Shown piece by piece: positions 1-9,828 of a stretch of 64,000 bases of DNA; positions within the stretch are counted from its first letter, which is position 1, and the number at the start of each line of letters is the position of its first letter. A program made the position numbers and the translations under genes. Under the pieces are notes generated by a model. It searched no databases. It was not told the origin of the DNA and saw only the letters and a list, made by a program, of their open reading frames with translations. Where the stretch lies: the NCBI GenBank assembly GCA_029168955.1, contig JAPDOI010000039.1, positions 2,666,001 to 2,730,000 of the forward strand, in the 5' to 3' direction. This DNA is from Aplectana chamaeleonis. Its lineage: Eukaryota; Nematoda; Chromadorea; Rhabditida; Cosmocercidae.

Positions 1-15
1 ATCACATCTCAAGAA

Positions 16-1473
16 ATGTCGTCCATGTTGGCGGAGACCTACAAGATAAGACCAATAATCAGTTGCGTCGGTGGTCCAACCGACCGAATATCATGGTTCC
101 TTAACACTATCATGAACCAATTACTGACCTTCATCCCATCCCACCTCCCCAGTACCAACAGATTTCTTGAAATCTTGCGCAACTCAAATCCCGATGACAA
201 CTGCGTCACAGAGTCATTCGACGTTACATCACTCTATACAAATGTTCAAAACGACGAAGCGCTTCAAGCCTCATCAGAACTTCTGGACAGGTACGTTGGA
301 GACGTAGTTACCTTTGGACTATGTAAGAGAGTCATCATGACTCTAGTAAAAGAATGCTTGAGTTGCAACATTTTCAAGTGGGCAGGAACTTATTTTTCAC
401 AAATAAGAGGGTTGGCGATGGGCCAGCGACTAGCACCTGTGCTAGCAATCTGCTTTATGAGCAGAATAGAACAGCCAATATTGGAACATCGCCCATTATT
501 GTACTGTAGGTACATCGACGATTGCTTCATAATGACGTCTACGCAGTCCGAAATGGATGAATGTTTCCGTATATTGAATGCACAGTCGCAGACTATCAGG
601 CTCACCCGACAGGTACCACAAGAAGGCTGGCTACCTTTCCTTAACACTCAGGTGAAAGTGTGCAACGGCGATTTTAGCGTAAAATGGTATCGTAAGCCCA
701 GTTCAAAGAATATCTTGCTCCATGCAACATCTTCTCATCCGAGAGCTGCTAAGCGTGCCGTGGTTAAGAATATGTTCCATACGGCTACAGGTGTGTGCAC
801 TGGCGAAGCAGTGCGGCAAGAATCACGTAGCATGGCGGTCGAAATAGCAGCGATGAATGGCTACGTAACACCAGAGTACGGACGTAGGGCTCATGATGTA
901 AGCCGGAATACTGAACGTCGAAACAAAATTCCGCTGTGCATACCATTCTTCTCCGATAGAGTGTCTGATGCTATACAGCAGTGTATCGTACGAGCCCAGT
1001 TAAATGACGAAGTTGCTCTAGTGAACATCCCCAACGACAGCATTAAACGTCAACTGGTAAGGAACAGAATTTACGACAGGTGCTGCACTACAGATGGCTG
1101 TATCGTTTGCCCCTATGCAAGACTAGGTGATTGCTATCAGGTCGGCACTATTTACCAGCTCGAGTGTCAGACATGCAACGCAACATGTATAGGGGAAAGC
1201 GGAAGAGTGCTGGCGATACGCCTGAAAGAACATTTAGCCGGAAAAAGGCGTAATGACCCAAGAACACCGCTTGGAAGACATAGAACGGACAATCACAGCG
1301 GGGATGACTATGATATAAGGTGTACGATCTTAGCTTGCGAAAGCGAAATATCGGCCAGGAAAACGTTGGAGGCGTTTTGGATCCACGTAAAGAACCCACT
1401 AATGAACAGCAGAGTCGAACGCCCCATGATAACCAGTGACCTCTTGCCTTTTGTACAACATTGTGAGTTATGA
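16..1473 (+). CDS. Penelope-like element: reverse transcriptase with C-terminal GIY-YIG endonuclease, 5' part missing
   Basis: An open frame of 485 codons encodes most of a Penelope-like retroelement polymerase, which copies element RNA into DNA primed at a nick made by its own endonuclease. RT signatures are visible in order: FDVTSLYTN at about residues 68-76, GLAMGQ at 132-137 (the usual GxAMG block), the catalytic YIDD at 166-169, then LPFLNT and a WYRKPSS block typical of this family. The C-terminal GIY-YIG-like nuclease starts near residue 377 with the CxxC pair (CQTC), IGES, and a downstream RLKEHL. The usual Tyr of the YIG half is Cys (CIG). Family members are usually longer, and the N-terminal part of the RT lies upstream of the window or is lost. 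The frame continues to the window edge, so the ATG at 16 is only the first one visible. No stop or frameshift occurs inside, so it may be a recent copy. The family call is firm; activity is unknown. Confidence 0.9.
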   Translation: MSSMLAETYKIRPIISCVGGPTDRISWFLNTIMNQLLTFIPSHLPSTNRFLEILRNSNPDDNCVTESFDVTSLYTNVQNDEALQASSELLDRYVGDVVTFGLCKRVIMTLVKECLSCNIFKWAGTYFSQIRGLAMGQRLAPVLAICFMSRIEQPILEHRPLLYCRYIDDCFIMTSTQSEMDECFRILNAQSQTIRLTRQVPQEGWLPFLNTQVKVCNGDFSVKWYRKPSSKNILLHATSSHPRAAKRAVVKNMFHTATGVCTGEAVRQESRSMAVEIAAMNGYVTPEYGRRAHDVSRNTERRNKIPLCIPFFSDRVSDAIQQCIVRAQLNDEVALVNIPNDSIKRQLVRNRIYDRCCTTDGCIVCPYARLGDCYQVGTIYQLECQTCNATCIGESGRVLAIRLKEHLAGKRRNDPRTPLGRHRTDNHSGDDYDIRCTILACESEISARKTLEAFWIHVKNPLMNSRVERPMITSDLLPFVQHCEL

Positions 1474-1710
1474 TGTTTTCCTTGCTGTTTCATCATTATG
1501 CAGAGGAAGCGCGGTAACTCTCAGTGGCGTCTACTAGTATACTAACACGGTGGCAGCGGACATCTTCCGCTCAAAAGGTGGACTTACGGGGTGAGCTTTC
1601 CTATCTTTCCGTGTCCTCTGCAATGCTCCCTACAGTACGTCAGAACTGTCAGGGGGAGGAGGCGCTTGGTAGGACAGATTTACGAATAAATAAATATCGG
1701 ACCACTTTTT
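1474..1710 (+). other. 3' untranslated part of the Penelope-like element
   Basis: No ORF of substance is present. The stretch links the RT/GIY-YIG stop codon to the hammerhead-like motif and is therefore assigned to the element's 3' region or pseudo-LTR. The exact 3' end of the element was not found. Confidence 0.5.
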
Positions 1711-1748
1711 AGGCCTCTGAAGAAGACGTAAAGTCGAAACGTCAGGCC
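1711..1748 (+). ncRNA. Hammerhead-ribozyme-like motif downstream of the Penelope-like ORF
   Basis: The sequence folds as a minimal hammerhead. Stem I is GGCCT (1712-1716) pairing with AGGCC (1744-1748). The first core strand is CTGAAGA (1717-1723). A short stem II of GAC/GTC is closed by a small loop, the GAAA core strand lies at 1736-1739, and the C-GTC cleavage context is at 1740-1743. Penelope-like elements are known to carry such short-stem hammerheads in their terminal repeats, and this lies about 240 bp after the stop codon. The core has A where the consensus CTGATGA has T, so cleavage may be weak or lost. Confidence 0.6.
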
Positions 1749-2858
1749 GTTTAAAAAGTTCCACCTAAAAACCTCGTTTGGCATAGCAGTAAAGAATCTA
1801 AGATACGATGCCGAGGTTCGAAGAACGGAGAACATGGAGAATACAGAAAATTGAGTTTGTCAGAAAGCAGAATTCAGAAATAGAAAGGACGAAACGGCCA
1901 GAAAACAGGAAGCAGAAACAGATTTTTTCAGGAAAACATACTCATGGCATTAAAACTTTTCTTCCAGTGAAGAGGGAGTGTATTAACATTGAACACCTTT
2001 ATCACACCTGTAATTTATGATAATATCTACGGAACTGCGAAAATGATCTATGGCATCTTTCACAGTCATCACCGCAAGAGCGGCACGAGCGTGACGCCCA
2101 TCCACCACCGCCATAGCGGCACCGCCCAAACCGCCATGGCGGTTTCACCTTTTGAAGAAATACTTGCTTCTCACTCAGACAAACCATCGCCTAGAGCGGG
2201 ACCGGCTCCTCCCAACTATGTCGTCATCGCCCTGACAGCGGCCGAGGGTTGAAAAGCCAACGCGGTCCTCGTCTGGTTGTAATGGCAGCCTTGTCCGCTC
2301 TCCGGTCGCTCACAGATTCAGTCCATAGCAAACGACCTAGCGCCAAGTGACGCTGGGGGTTTGCGTCTTTAACATTCGTCACTGATCTGACTCCTGAGTG
2401 ACTCCCCAGCGACCACTGCAGCCGCCCTGTCGCTGACGGTGGAGGTATAGCGGCAGTAGCGGCTGTCTCTACCGTTATCAATACCATTGTTAACCACGTG
2501 CCGTCCTCGGACACGTTACATGCACCAGCCGTCGAGCGTCATGCGCCAGCCTTTCAGTGCTGGCGCATGATGCTCCGACGCCTTGACGTTTTGCCGCTGG
2601 TTATCTGCTATGGCCGGAGCTTCAGGGCAACAGCGCTGCCATCGCCAGAGATAAAGAGAAACATTGGTGGTTCTTTGAGTGATAACGTAAGGGCCACGTC
2701 ACTCTCAAGAGGACAGTTTTCGGTGGTCGAAGGGATTTCCCATGGCCCGCGGTGGAAGAGGCTTCCTCATCGTGGACCATGCTGGGATGTTATCCTTGTT
2801 GCGGCCTGTTGCAGAATTAGCCACCTTGCTCATAGGTTGTAACAAGTACCATGTTCTC
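1749..2858. other. Intergenic; no gene recognised
   Basis: Purine-rich sequence comes first, then a GC-richer block (2040-2660) with local inverted repeats, including the hairpin at 2530-2581. The small ORFs here show no recognisable domain and overlap on both strands, so I treat them as chance. Confidence 0.5.
2530..2581. repeat. Stem-loop with 11-bp perfect core
   Basis: CATGCGCCAGC (2540-2550) is the exact reverse complement of 2559-2569, around an 8-base loop. Pairing continues outwards with few mismatches to about 20 bp. Confidence 0.7.
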
Positions 2859-2862
2859 TTAA

Positions 2863-3459
2863 AGGCATCGTACACGATGAAAACCATATTTGGGTTTTTG
2901 ATGTTTTCGTGTTGTACTATCCCTATAGTGACTAACGGTAGCAAAACGCCCCCTCAAAAACGTCGACTTTTTGAGAAAAACCCATTTTTAGAAATTTCAT
3001 AGCAAATTTGAATTTCGCGCCAGCATCAACTTGGGATAGTTGCGCAGAGAATGCAAGGAACAGTTTTACGCTTCGTTCCTTGGCGCAGCGTTGGAAGCAA
3101 TTCACCGAGGATGCCGCTCAACTACGACTTCAGCTGAATTAAAATGGGCTACCCACCTGCTGCGTCCAGTGCTGCCGGCTGCTTTCGATCGATGCCGAAT
3201 TCGAAATTGACTGGCGTGTGTATTGCGCCCTACGACGCGTCAAGGCACGCCCGCCGTCAGCAACCCAGGAGCTTTGTTCCTTGTAACAACGGATCGACCC
3301 CAAGGCCGGCCCCCCAAACCCAGGAAGCCAATTTGAGGTAAGCGAATCTTCAATCAGAGACGGTTTTGTAACTCCAAACTTTCTGAGTGACAATGTCATG
3401 GCCCACTAGTCCGAATGAACGCATAAACCCAAATTCGGTTTTCATCGTGGACGATGCCT
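2863..3459. mobile_element. TTAA-bounded miniature element, family B
   Basis: The element starts AGGCATCGTACACGATGAAA and ends with the inverted counterpart (...CATCGTGGACGATGCCT). TTAA flanks it at 2859-2862 and 3460-3463, and the right TTAA is shared with the adjacent family A copy. Length is 597 bp. A second copy lies at 20950-21557 in the opposite orientation. It has no transposase. A minus-strand reading frame (about 3399-3139) is conserved in the other copy. Confidence 0.85.
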
Positions 3460-3463
3460 TTAA

Positions 3464-3949
3464 AGGCAGTGTTCACGATGAAAATCGTTTTTCTGTTTTT
3501 CCGCCTATCTTGAAAACGGCTCCATGCTGATTCCAATGGTGTCTCTGAAATCATACAAGACCTTCAGGGAACGGAGTTATGGTCCTTCAAAAATTGAGCT
3601 GGGAAAGCATGGTCGACGAGTTGTCCGAGGCTTGTAACTTCCGTCTTTTGCAGCCGATCTATGCGAGCTGACCTGAGTAAAGAGAGAAGCTGAGAATGAA
3701 GGGAAGAACGGGGCTAATGATTGAAAATCATCGCTCATCTCACGATCTCGAGCATTCATTTGTTCACGTCGGTGGGCGTGTGATGCGCTTTTGGGGTTTT
3801 CAATGCGCTCGAAGTTGCAACTTCGGGCTCTTTTGGGGCTCTTCCTGGCTCGTTTTCATGCGTTCTTTCGACGTTAACGTTACAGAGTGTCCCTCCACTA
3901 CCCAATCCTAGTGGAATTTCGAAAACTTTTTTCATCGTGAACACTGCCT
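3464..3949 (-). mobile_element. TTAA-bounded miniature element, family A
   Basis: This is a 486-bp element with terminal inverted repeats AGGCAGTGTTCACGATGA / TCATCGTGAACACTGCCT. It is flanked by TTAA at 3460-3463 (shared with B) and 3950-3953 (shared with D). It is inverted relative to the copies at 8029, 54485 and 56091. The terminal repeats and length match those copies closely. It is non-autonomous. Confidence 0.88.
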
Positions 3950-3953
3950 TTAA

Positions 3954-4438
3954 AGGCAGCAGACACGCTCAAAAAAGTTGTTGAGATAACTACATTAGTG
4001 GGATCTTGAGGGCCCTAGAAGAGCCCTCACGAAGTTGGAAGAGTTGAAAACGAGTTAAAATGACTGTATTTGAGCCGCATTGAGTCACAAAATTATCCTT
4101 TCTCCGCCCACCAATACGGGCTCCGCCCTTCAATACAAATGTTCAAGGCTCGATTACGGTCATTTCGGCTCATTTTTTACGCTTCTAAGGTCGTAAGAGT
4201 TCCAGACAGGGCCGTAAGAGTACATTAGCGTCGTTATCCCAACAAATTTGTCGCTAGCTCCGCTATTTCAGTCAATGCGGTTAAACTCGTCCACATCTGG
4301 GCCAATATAGAACGAACCGTTATATCTTCATTTCAGTCGATTTTCTTCCGGTTTTTTCGTTATCTCTGAAGATTAGCGGCTTCAGACCTTCGATTCATTC
4401 CATAAAATTGATATCATTTTTGAGCGTGTATGCTGTCT
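3954..4438. mobile_element. TTAA-bounded miniature element, family D
   Basis: The left end is AGGCAGCAGACACGCTC and the right end is GAGCGTGTATGCTGTCT. TTAA flanks it at 3950-3953 and 4439-4442. A close relative at 54975-55470 also sits directly after a family A copy. There is no coding content. The right end has one substitution from GCCT (GTCT). Confidence 0.8.
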
Positions 4439-4442
4439 TTAA

Positions 4443-4504
4443 AGGCAGTGGTCACGAGCAAATATGCTTGTCCTCTCTAAACCCTTTTCTAGATTTCGAG
4501 TAGT
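4443..4504. mobile_element. Left fragment of another TTAA element, split by the RTE insertion
   Basis: Immediately after the TTAA at 4439-4442 the sequence reads AGGCAGTGGTCACGAGC, a family-A-like terminus, and runs to the RTE target site. The rest of this element may continue after the RTE (7773 to about 8024), where a degenerate GCGAACTGACACC end precedes the next TTAA. That rejoining is inference. Confidence 0.5.
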
Positions 4505-4516
4505 AGGATCTATGAG

Positions 4517-7500
4517 TAGGAGTTGTACAGGGATCTACCTCCTCGTTGGTGTACGGTGGAAGCGTTCACAGACCCTGTAGGGTTGCCTGGCAAGCCTTGG
4601 TGTGAACGACGAACAGATCCAAACTGTCTCCCCCCTAGAATGTCAGCGTCAAGCCAGCGCTGAAGCGTTCATGGGGCTCATCCCACGCCCTTGCCCGGCT
4701 AAGGATGAGATCTAGGAGACGAATGCCTTTACGCATCGACATCCAACCAGCTGCCCCAGTCCTCCGCACACCGCGCCCAGCCGTCTACGACGTCGAAAGG
4801 TATGGCAACCGGTGAGGGGCGATCAAATCTCGGAGTACGCAGGACGTTTTATGGAAACGGACAAACTGGACCGGACAAACACAGGCATCACGACTGTGTA
4901 CGATTTTGCTCCTTCAACGCCCGAACTCTTTCAACTGAAGCGGATCAGGACGTCTTTCTGAGAGCTGCGGATCGAATACTTTACGATGTTATAGCAGTAC
5001 AGGAGACAAAGACGAACAAAGATTCCGTGCAGAAATTGAAAGATGGAAGATTGTTGATTCTCGGAAAAAGTGGAGGGACGGAATGTTGGCGGTGTTGGCT
5101 TCTTACTCAACAGCACCATGGCACATACTATGGATTCGCACTTCATCTACTCCCCGCGCCTGGCCGTTTTACGACTCAAGCCCAAAGGACACCCAGCAAT
5201 CTCTATCATCAACGCATATGCACCAACATCAGCTGCTGCGGATGATGAGCTCGATGAGTTCTACGGACAACTCGAGGATGTAGTAGCTAAAGAAAGAGGC
5301 TTTTACAAGATTTGTCTGGGCGACTTCAATGCTGTCCTCGGAAGAGCAGTAGATGGAGAAGGAAGAATCGGATCGTATGGAGGCAACATCAGAAACGATA
5401 ACGGTTCTCGCCTGGCAGACTTTTTGTGTAGCGCACGTATGTTCCACGGTAATTCGTTTTACAAGAAGCCCGAAAGTCGAAGATGGACCTGGAAGTCACC
5501 GAACGGAACGACGACCAATGAGATTGATCATATTCTCGTTAATCGGCGATGGGCCCTCCTAGACGTCGGCACTGTTCCATCATTCGTGACAGGCTCTGAC
5601 CACAGAATGCTTCGTGCAAAGCTTCGACTTCACAACAACTTTACGAGGAAACATCTTAGTCAGAGATTTTGCAGCAAAATCCGAACCGTGGATTCAGAAG
5701 TGATGCAGCGCAGTGTAGCCGATACGCAATGGAATGTTTTTGATGATCCCACAGACGATTACGAGGACCTGTGTCGCAAGATAAAGGACGCCGAAAAAAT
5801 TCATTGGTTGGAGCAGTGGAACCAATTGATAGGCTGCGCAAGGAGACTAAACTGTTGCTGGAAAAACGCCGCCTGGTACATCTCGATCCGAACACCAGTC
5901 ACTTGGAACGTGTTACGATCAGCAAAGTTTGCAGAGCTGAGGTATCGAGCGATTTGAAGCAATATCGAGCGCGGAAGTTGTTGGACACCGTGAACCAGAG
6001 GAAAAGCATCAGGTTTTGTCGGAGAGAGCTGTCAGATCGCAGAGAACAAGTGTCAGCACTTCGGGATCCCTCGGGTTGCATTTGCACGTCCCGCGCTGGT
6101 ATGGAAAAAATTGTGGTGGATTTCTACAGCACTCTCTTCAACTCAACACTGTCCGTGCCGCGTAGCCCACTACCTGCAATAGCAGATGACCCGCCTCCAA
6201 TCCTTGAGAGTGAAGTTGCTTTTGCTGTCAAAGGGATGAAGGAAAACACAGCTACTGGACCAGATGGCATTACAACCGAGTCCCTCAGAGCGGGTGGTTC
6301 ACCTTTATGGAAAGTTCTTGCGGAACACTTCTCCAGATACCTCGCGCAAGGATTGGTTCCCGCGCAGTGGAAATCGTCAAGAACGATTCTCCTATTCAAA
6401 AAGGGTGATCGGGATGACATCAACAACTACAGGCCAATCGCTCTACTCTCAGTGCCGTACAAGGTCTTTACGAAGATTCTGCTGAACAGGATAGAGAAGG
6501 CTCTGGACGACTTCCAGCCCAGAGAACAGGCAGGCTTCCGTAAGGGTTACTGCTGTCTTGATCACATTCAGGCGCTATCGCAAGTCATTGAACGGACAAG
6601 GGAGTACCATCTACCTCTAGCGCTCGTCTTCGTGGACTATACCAAGGCATTCGATTCGGTTGAAGTCCCGGCTGTTCTTAACGCTCTCATCCACGCTGGT
6701 GTTGACGCTCAGTACATCAGAATATTGGAAGAGTGCAACAACGGAAGCAACACCATTATTCAACTATTCGAGAGGAAACTGAAGGTGTCGATTGGAAAGG
6801 GTGTCAGACAGGGAGATACCATCTCGCCGAAGCTGTTCACGACCGCGTTACAAGACGTGATGCGCCACATCGACTGGGAGGGCAAAGGTATCCTCATAGA
6901 CGGGTGCAGACTATCCAACTTGCGCTTCGCTGACGACATTGTGCTGCTGGGTTCGTCTTCCGCAGAAGTCGAAGGAATGCTTAACGAACTGGACGCTGCA
7001 GGAAAAGCGATTGGCCTTACAATGAATCTAAGGAAAACCCAAGTGATGCGCAACCAGTGGTGTGACGACAGCCCCATTCGTCTCTCTGGCACTCCCCTAC
7101 CCACTACGAACAGCTACGTCTACCTCGGAAGAGAGGTGAACATGCAAAACGACTTGTCTACGGAGATCGGACGGAGACGACGAGCGGCCTGGTCTTCACT
7201 TGGATCGATAGTGGAGGTGACAGACAAAGTGCGGGATGTGAAGACACGAGCACGTTTGTTCGACACCACGGTGCTACCTGCGCTGTGCTATGGAACCGAG
7301 ACATGGGCGGAAACGAAGGCGACCACACAGGCTATAAGGACAGCTCACAGGGCCTTGGAACGCAGACTACTGAAGACTAATCGCCGTGCCCAGCGAGCTG
7401 GTGGCCTACGCAGTGCCGATCTTCGAAAGCAGTCGCAGTTAATGAACCCTCTTATGTTCATGGCCCAGTCTAAACACCGATGGGCAGGACACGTGTTGCG

Positions 7501-7760
7501 CCGCATGGATGACCGATGGAGCCTCCGTACAACAGTCTGGTTACCACGTGATTGCCACCGGCCTCTAGGCCGTCCTCCCACAAGATGGAACTCTGTATTT
7601 TCAGGCAGAGTCAAGACGTTCTGCACCGAGCGAGGTCTTCCTGAAAATCACCATCACTGGATGTCCCTTGCTCGGGATCGGTCGAGCTGGTTGAGATGTG
7701 GTCCACACGGCGGCGACGCGCAGTGAAGATGGATCATCAAGGTATCAAGGTATCAAGGTA
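4517..7760 (+). mobile_element. Full-length RTE-clade non-LTR retrotransposon
   Basis: The 3244-bp insertion is bracketed by a perfect 12-bp direct repeat, AGGATCTATGAG, at 4505-4516 and 7761-7772, which marks target-primed reverse transcription. The 3' end carries short tandem repeats of ATCAAGGT (from about 7735) instead of poly(A), as is usual for RTE elements. The length fits full-length RTE elements (about 3.2-3.3 kb), so unlike most LINE copies it is not 5'-truncated. It carries endonuclease and reverse transcriptase domains broken by two frameshifts (see the coding feature). Confidence 0.92.
4802..7726 (+). pseudogene. RTE endonuclease-reverse transcriptase ORF with two frameshifts
   Basis: The ancestral product nicks target DNA and reverse-transcribes its own RNA. 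The apurinic-like endonuclease is spread over two frames. The first (from 4802) has FNART and QETK (about 5000-5011). The second, from about 5070, has GDFN (5319-5330), NEIDHILVNRRW and GSDHR (about 5592-5606). The RT follows in the first frame again, from about 5830 to the stop at 7724-7726: TGPDG, FVDYTKAFDSVE (about 6630), GVRQGDTISPKLF, the catalytic FADD (6925-6936), and the C-terminal RRAAWSSLGS region. The frame shifts near 5060-5075, beside an A-run, and shifts back near 5820-5840. Outside these two sites there are no premature stops, so decay is recent. The RTE family call is strong. The ATG at 4802 is the first in frame and plausible as the start. Confidence 0.88.
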
Positions 7761-7772
7761 AGGATCTATGAG

Positions 7773-8024
7773 AAAAAATCGTGGAAATGCCGTTGTTTCA
7801 GGCTAACTTTGAAGCCTGAACTTTCCTGTCTTTTGATGGTGGACGAGCCCACTCCACATCATCGGCATCGATGATCTCTAATATCAAGAACATCCGCTGG
7901 CTTGAAATTGAATTTCAGTAAATTTGCAGTTACTTCTTTGTATGAATGTAGATGATTTTTGACTGCTCGTCTGGAGACTGCGATCTTTTTGGGCGCGCCG
8001 TGCACGTGTGCGCGAACTGACACC
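7773..8024. other. Sequence between RTE and the next TTAA element
   Basis: No gene is visible. It may be the displaced right part of the TTAA element whose left end is at 4443. The last bases before TTAA (GCGAACTGACACC) loosely resemble a decayed GCGAACACTGCCT end. Confidence 0.35.
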
Positions 8025-8028
8025 TTAA

Positions 8029-8513
8029 AGGCAGTGTTCACGATAAACAATGTGTTTCAGTTTCCACTAGGAATCGGTAGTGGAGGGGCACACTGTAACG
8101 TTGGCGTCGAAAGAACGCATGAAAACGAGCCAGGAAACGCTCCAGAAGAGCCCAAAGTTGGACACCCGTCAGCTCGTCACCCCCAGATGCACTTTCCACG
8201 CCCACCGACGTGAACAAATGAATGGTCGAGATCGTGAGATGAGCGATGTTTTCCAACCATTAGCCCCGTTCTTTCCTTCATACTCAGCTTCTCTCTTCAC
8301 TCAGGTCAGCTCGCATAGATCGGCTGCAAAAGACGGAAGTTACAAGTCTCGGACAACTCGTCCACCATGTTTCCTTAGCTCAATCTTTGAGGGACCATAA
8401 CTCGGTTCCCAGAAGGTCTTGTACGATTTCAGAGACATCATTGGAATCAGCATGGGGCCGTTTTCAAGATAGGCGGAGAAACAGAAAACCGATTCTCATC
8501 GTGATCACTGCCT
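8029..8513 (+). mobile_element. TTAA-bounded miniature element, family A
   Basis: The 485-bp copy has an AGGCAGTGTTCACGATAA left end and a CATCGTGATCACTGCCT right end. TTAA flanks it at 8025-8028 and 8514-8517. It carries the same two short plus-strand reading frames as the copies at 54485 and 56091 (see findings). The first frame is altered near its end here. Confidence 0.88.
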
Positions 8514-8517
8514 TTAA

Positions 8518-9390
8518 GGCCCTAAAAGCTCCAATTCTAGCCGTTTTTCACTGCGCTACCTTCATAGTTTTTCAGCTGTTTTCGACCTAAGCAATTTTTG
8601 GCAGTTTTTTCGATAGAGTTTTTCGTCGTGACCACTGCCTTCAAGAGACCTCATACTCTCGAGAAGAGGCGCAAATGAGGAAAAATCAGCAGTTGGGAAA
8701 ACTTCGAAAATCGCCCGGACAGCGACGCCAGTGCCAAATTAGACTGATTGGGGCTCCGAGCGGGACTGCGGTCGCCCGGAGAGCGATTCCTGTCGCCCGA
8801 GTATGCAGCTGGCTAACTTTTGCCCGCAAAGGAGAGACACCCGAGTCGATGGGTCCCGCTCCGAGCGATGGTTTGTTTGAACAGCTGAAGTCCACTCCAA
8901 CATAAATAATTCTGTAACTACACCAGACTACCATATGGGCCAAAAAAAAGCAATTTCTCGAATATTTCATGATTATTTCTTCGCTACTACGCGGCTGTGA
9001 CCATGTTGGGCGCGGAATAGTCGAGAAAAAAGCAAACGAATATGGGTAGCTCAACCGTCGGCGGTGTTGACAGCAGAATTTGCCTCAAGAATGCGTCATA
9101 TAATTCCCTTGGAGAGCATTCATTCGACGGCTAGTTCGCGGCAACCAGCTATTTAGCGACAAATGCTAAGCTGTTGAGCAAAGTGCAGACATTTTGCGGC
9201 TATTTGTCGGCAGTTGAGTTCTCTTTGGCAGAATGTAGATTGGGTCATCACTGAAGTGAAAATAAGTTCATAAAAGTGAAAAGTTTTCGGGAAAACGCTC
9301 GAAAACAAGGTGGGACGACTATTTGTAGCTGTGCTAATGCCCCTCAAATAGCGAGATTCTCATGAATCCTTATAAGTCTTTTCTTTGTTC
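8518..9390. other. Intergenic with degraded TTAA-element fragments
   Basis: A stray family-A-like right end (CGTGACCACTGCCT) lies at about 8627-8642. The 9250-9330 stretch resembles the interior of family G (a run like GTGAAAA...GGGAAAACGCTCGAAAACAA). No gene is recognised. Confidence 0.45.
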
Positions 9391-9394
9391 TTAA

Positions 9395-9665
9395 AGGCAG
9401 TGTTCGCGCAGATTTGGGGTTGCCGAGTTTTTGCCATTGAACACTCAGTTGGATGCTTACTGTTGCTGCCACCACCAAGAAATAGCGGAAAACTTCCTAC
9501 GTTTCCCTGTAATATGCAACAAAATTTGATGGTTTTCTTGGGGTGGACGAGCGTGCCCCATCTTTTCGCTTTTCGTGGACGAGTGCATCCCCCATATCGC
9601 AAGGAACTGATTGCTCAATCAATGCCATCAGCTGGGTGGCGTTGGGATGACAACCATCGCAAGCA
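9395..9665 (+). repeat. Family H repeat, left-end copy
   Basis: After TTAA (9391-9394) the sequence begins AGGCAGTGTTCGCGC and is alignable, with gaps, to 24797-25080. Both share GGTTGCYGAGTTTTTG-like text and two blocks of GTGGACGAG. The right terminus is not identified. The ORF read through it (9385-9828) is not conserved in the other copy and is not called a gene. Confidence 0.6.
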
Positions 9666-9828
9666 ATTTTACTCGTCTTTGGAATTCCTAACTGCCTTAT
9701 TGGTCAGCGTATCATTGAACTCTTACCTGGCACATTATGAACTGGCTATCTATTTCTTTAAGTATTTTCATTCTAATAATTTTCCTAATTTGGAGATTTG
9801 CACTCATCATTTTTACCGACCCAACTGA

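Noticed and set aside
9385..9828. 147-codon ORF
   Set aside because: Begins inside a TTAA-type terminus and runs through family H; the second H copy does not keep the frame.
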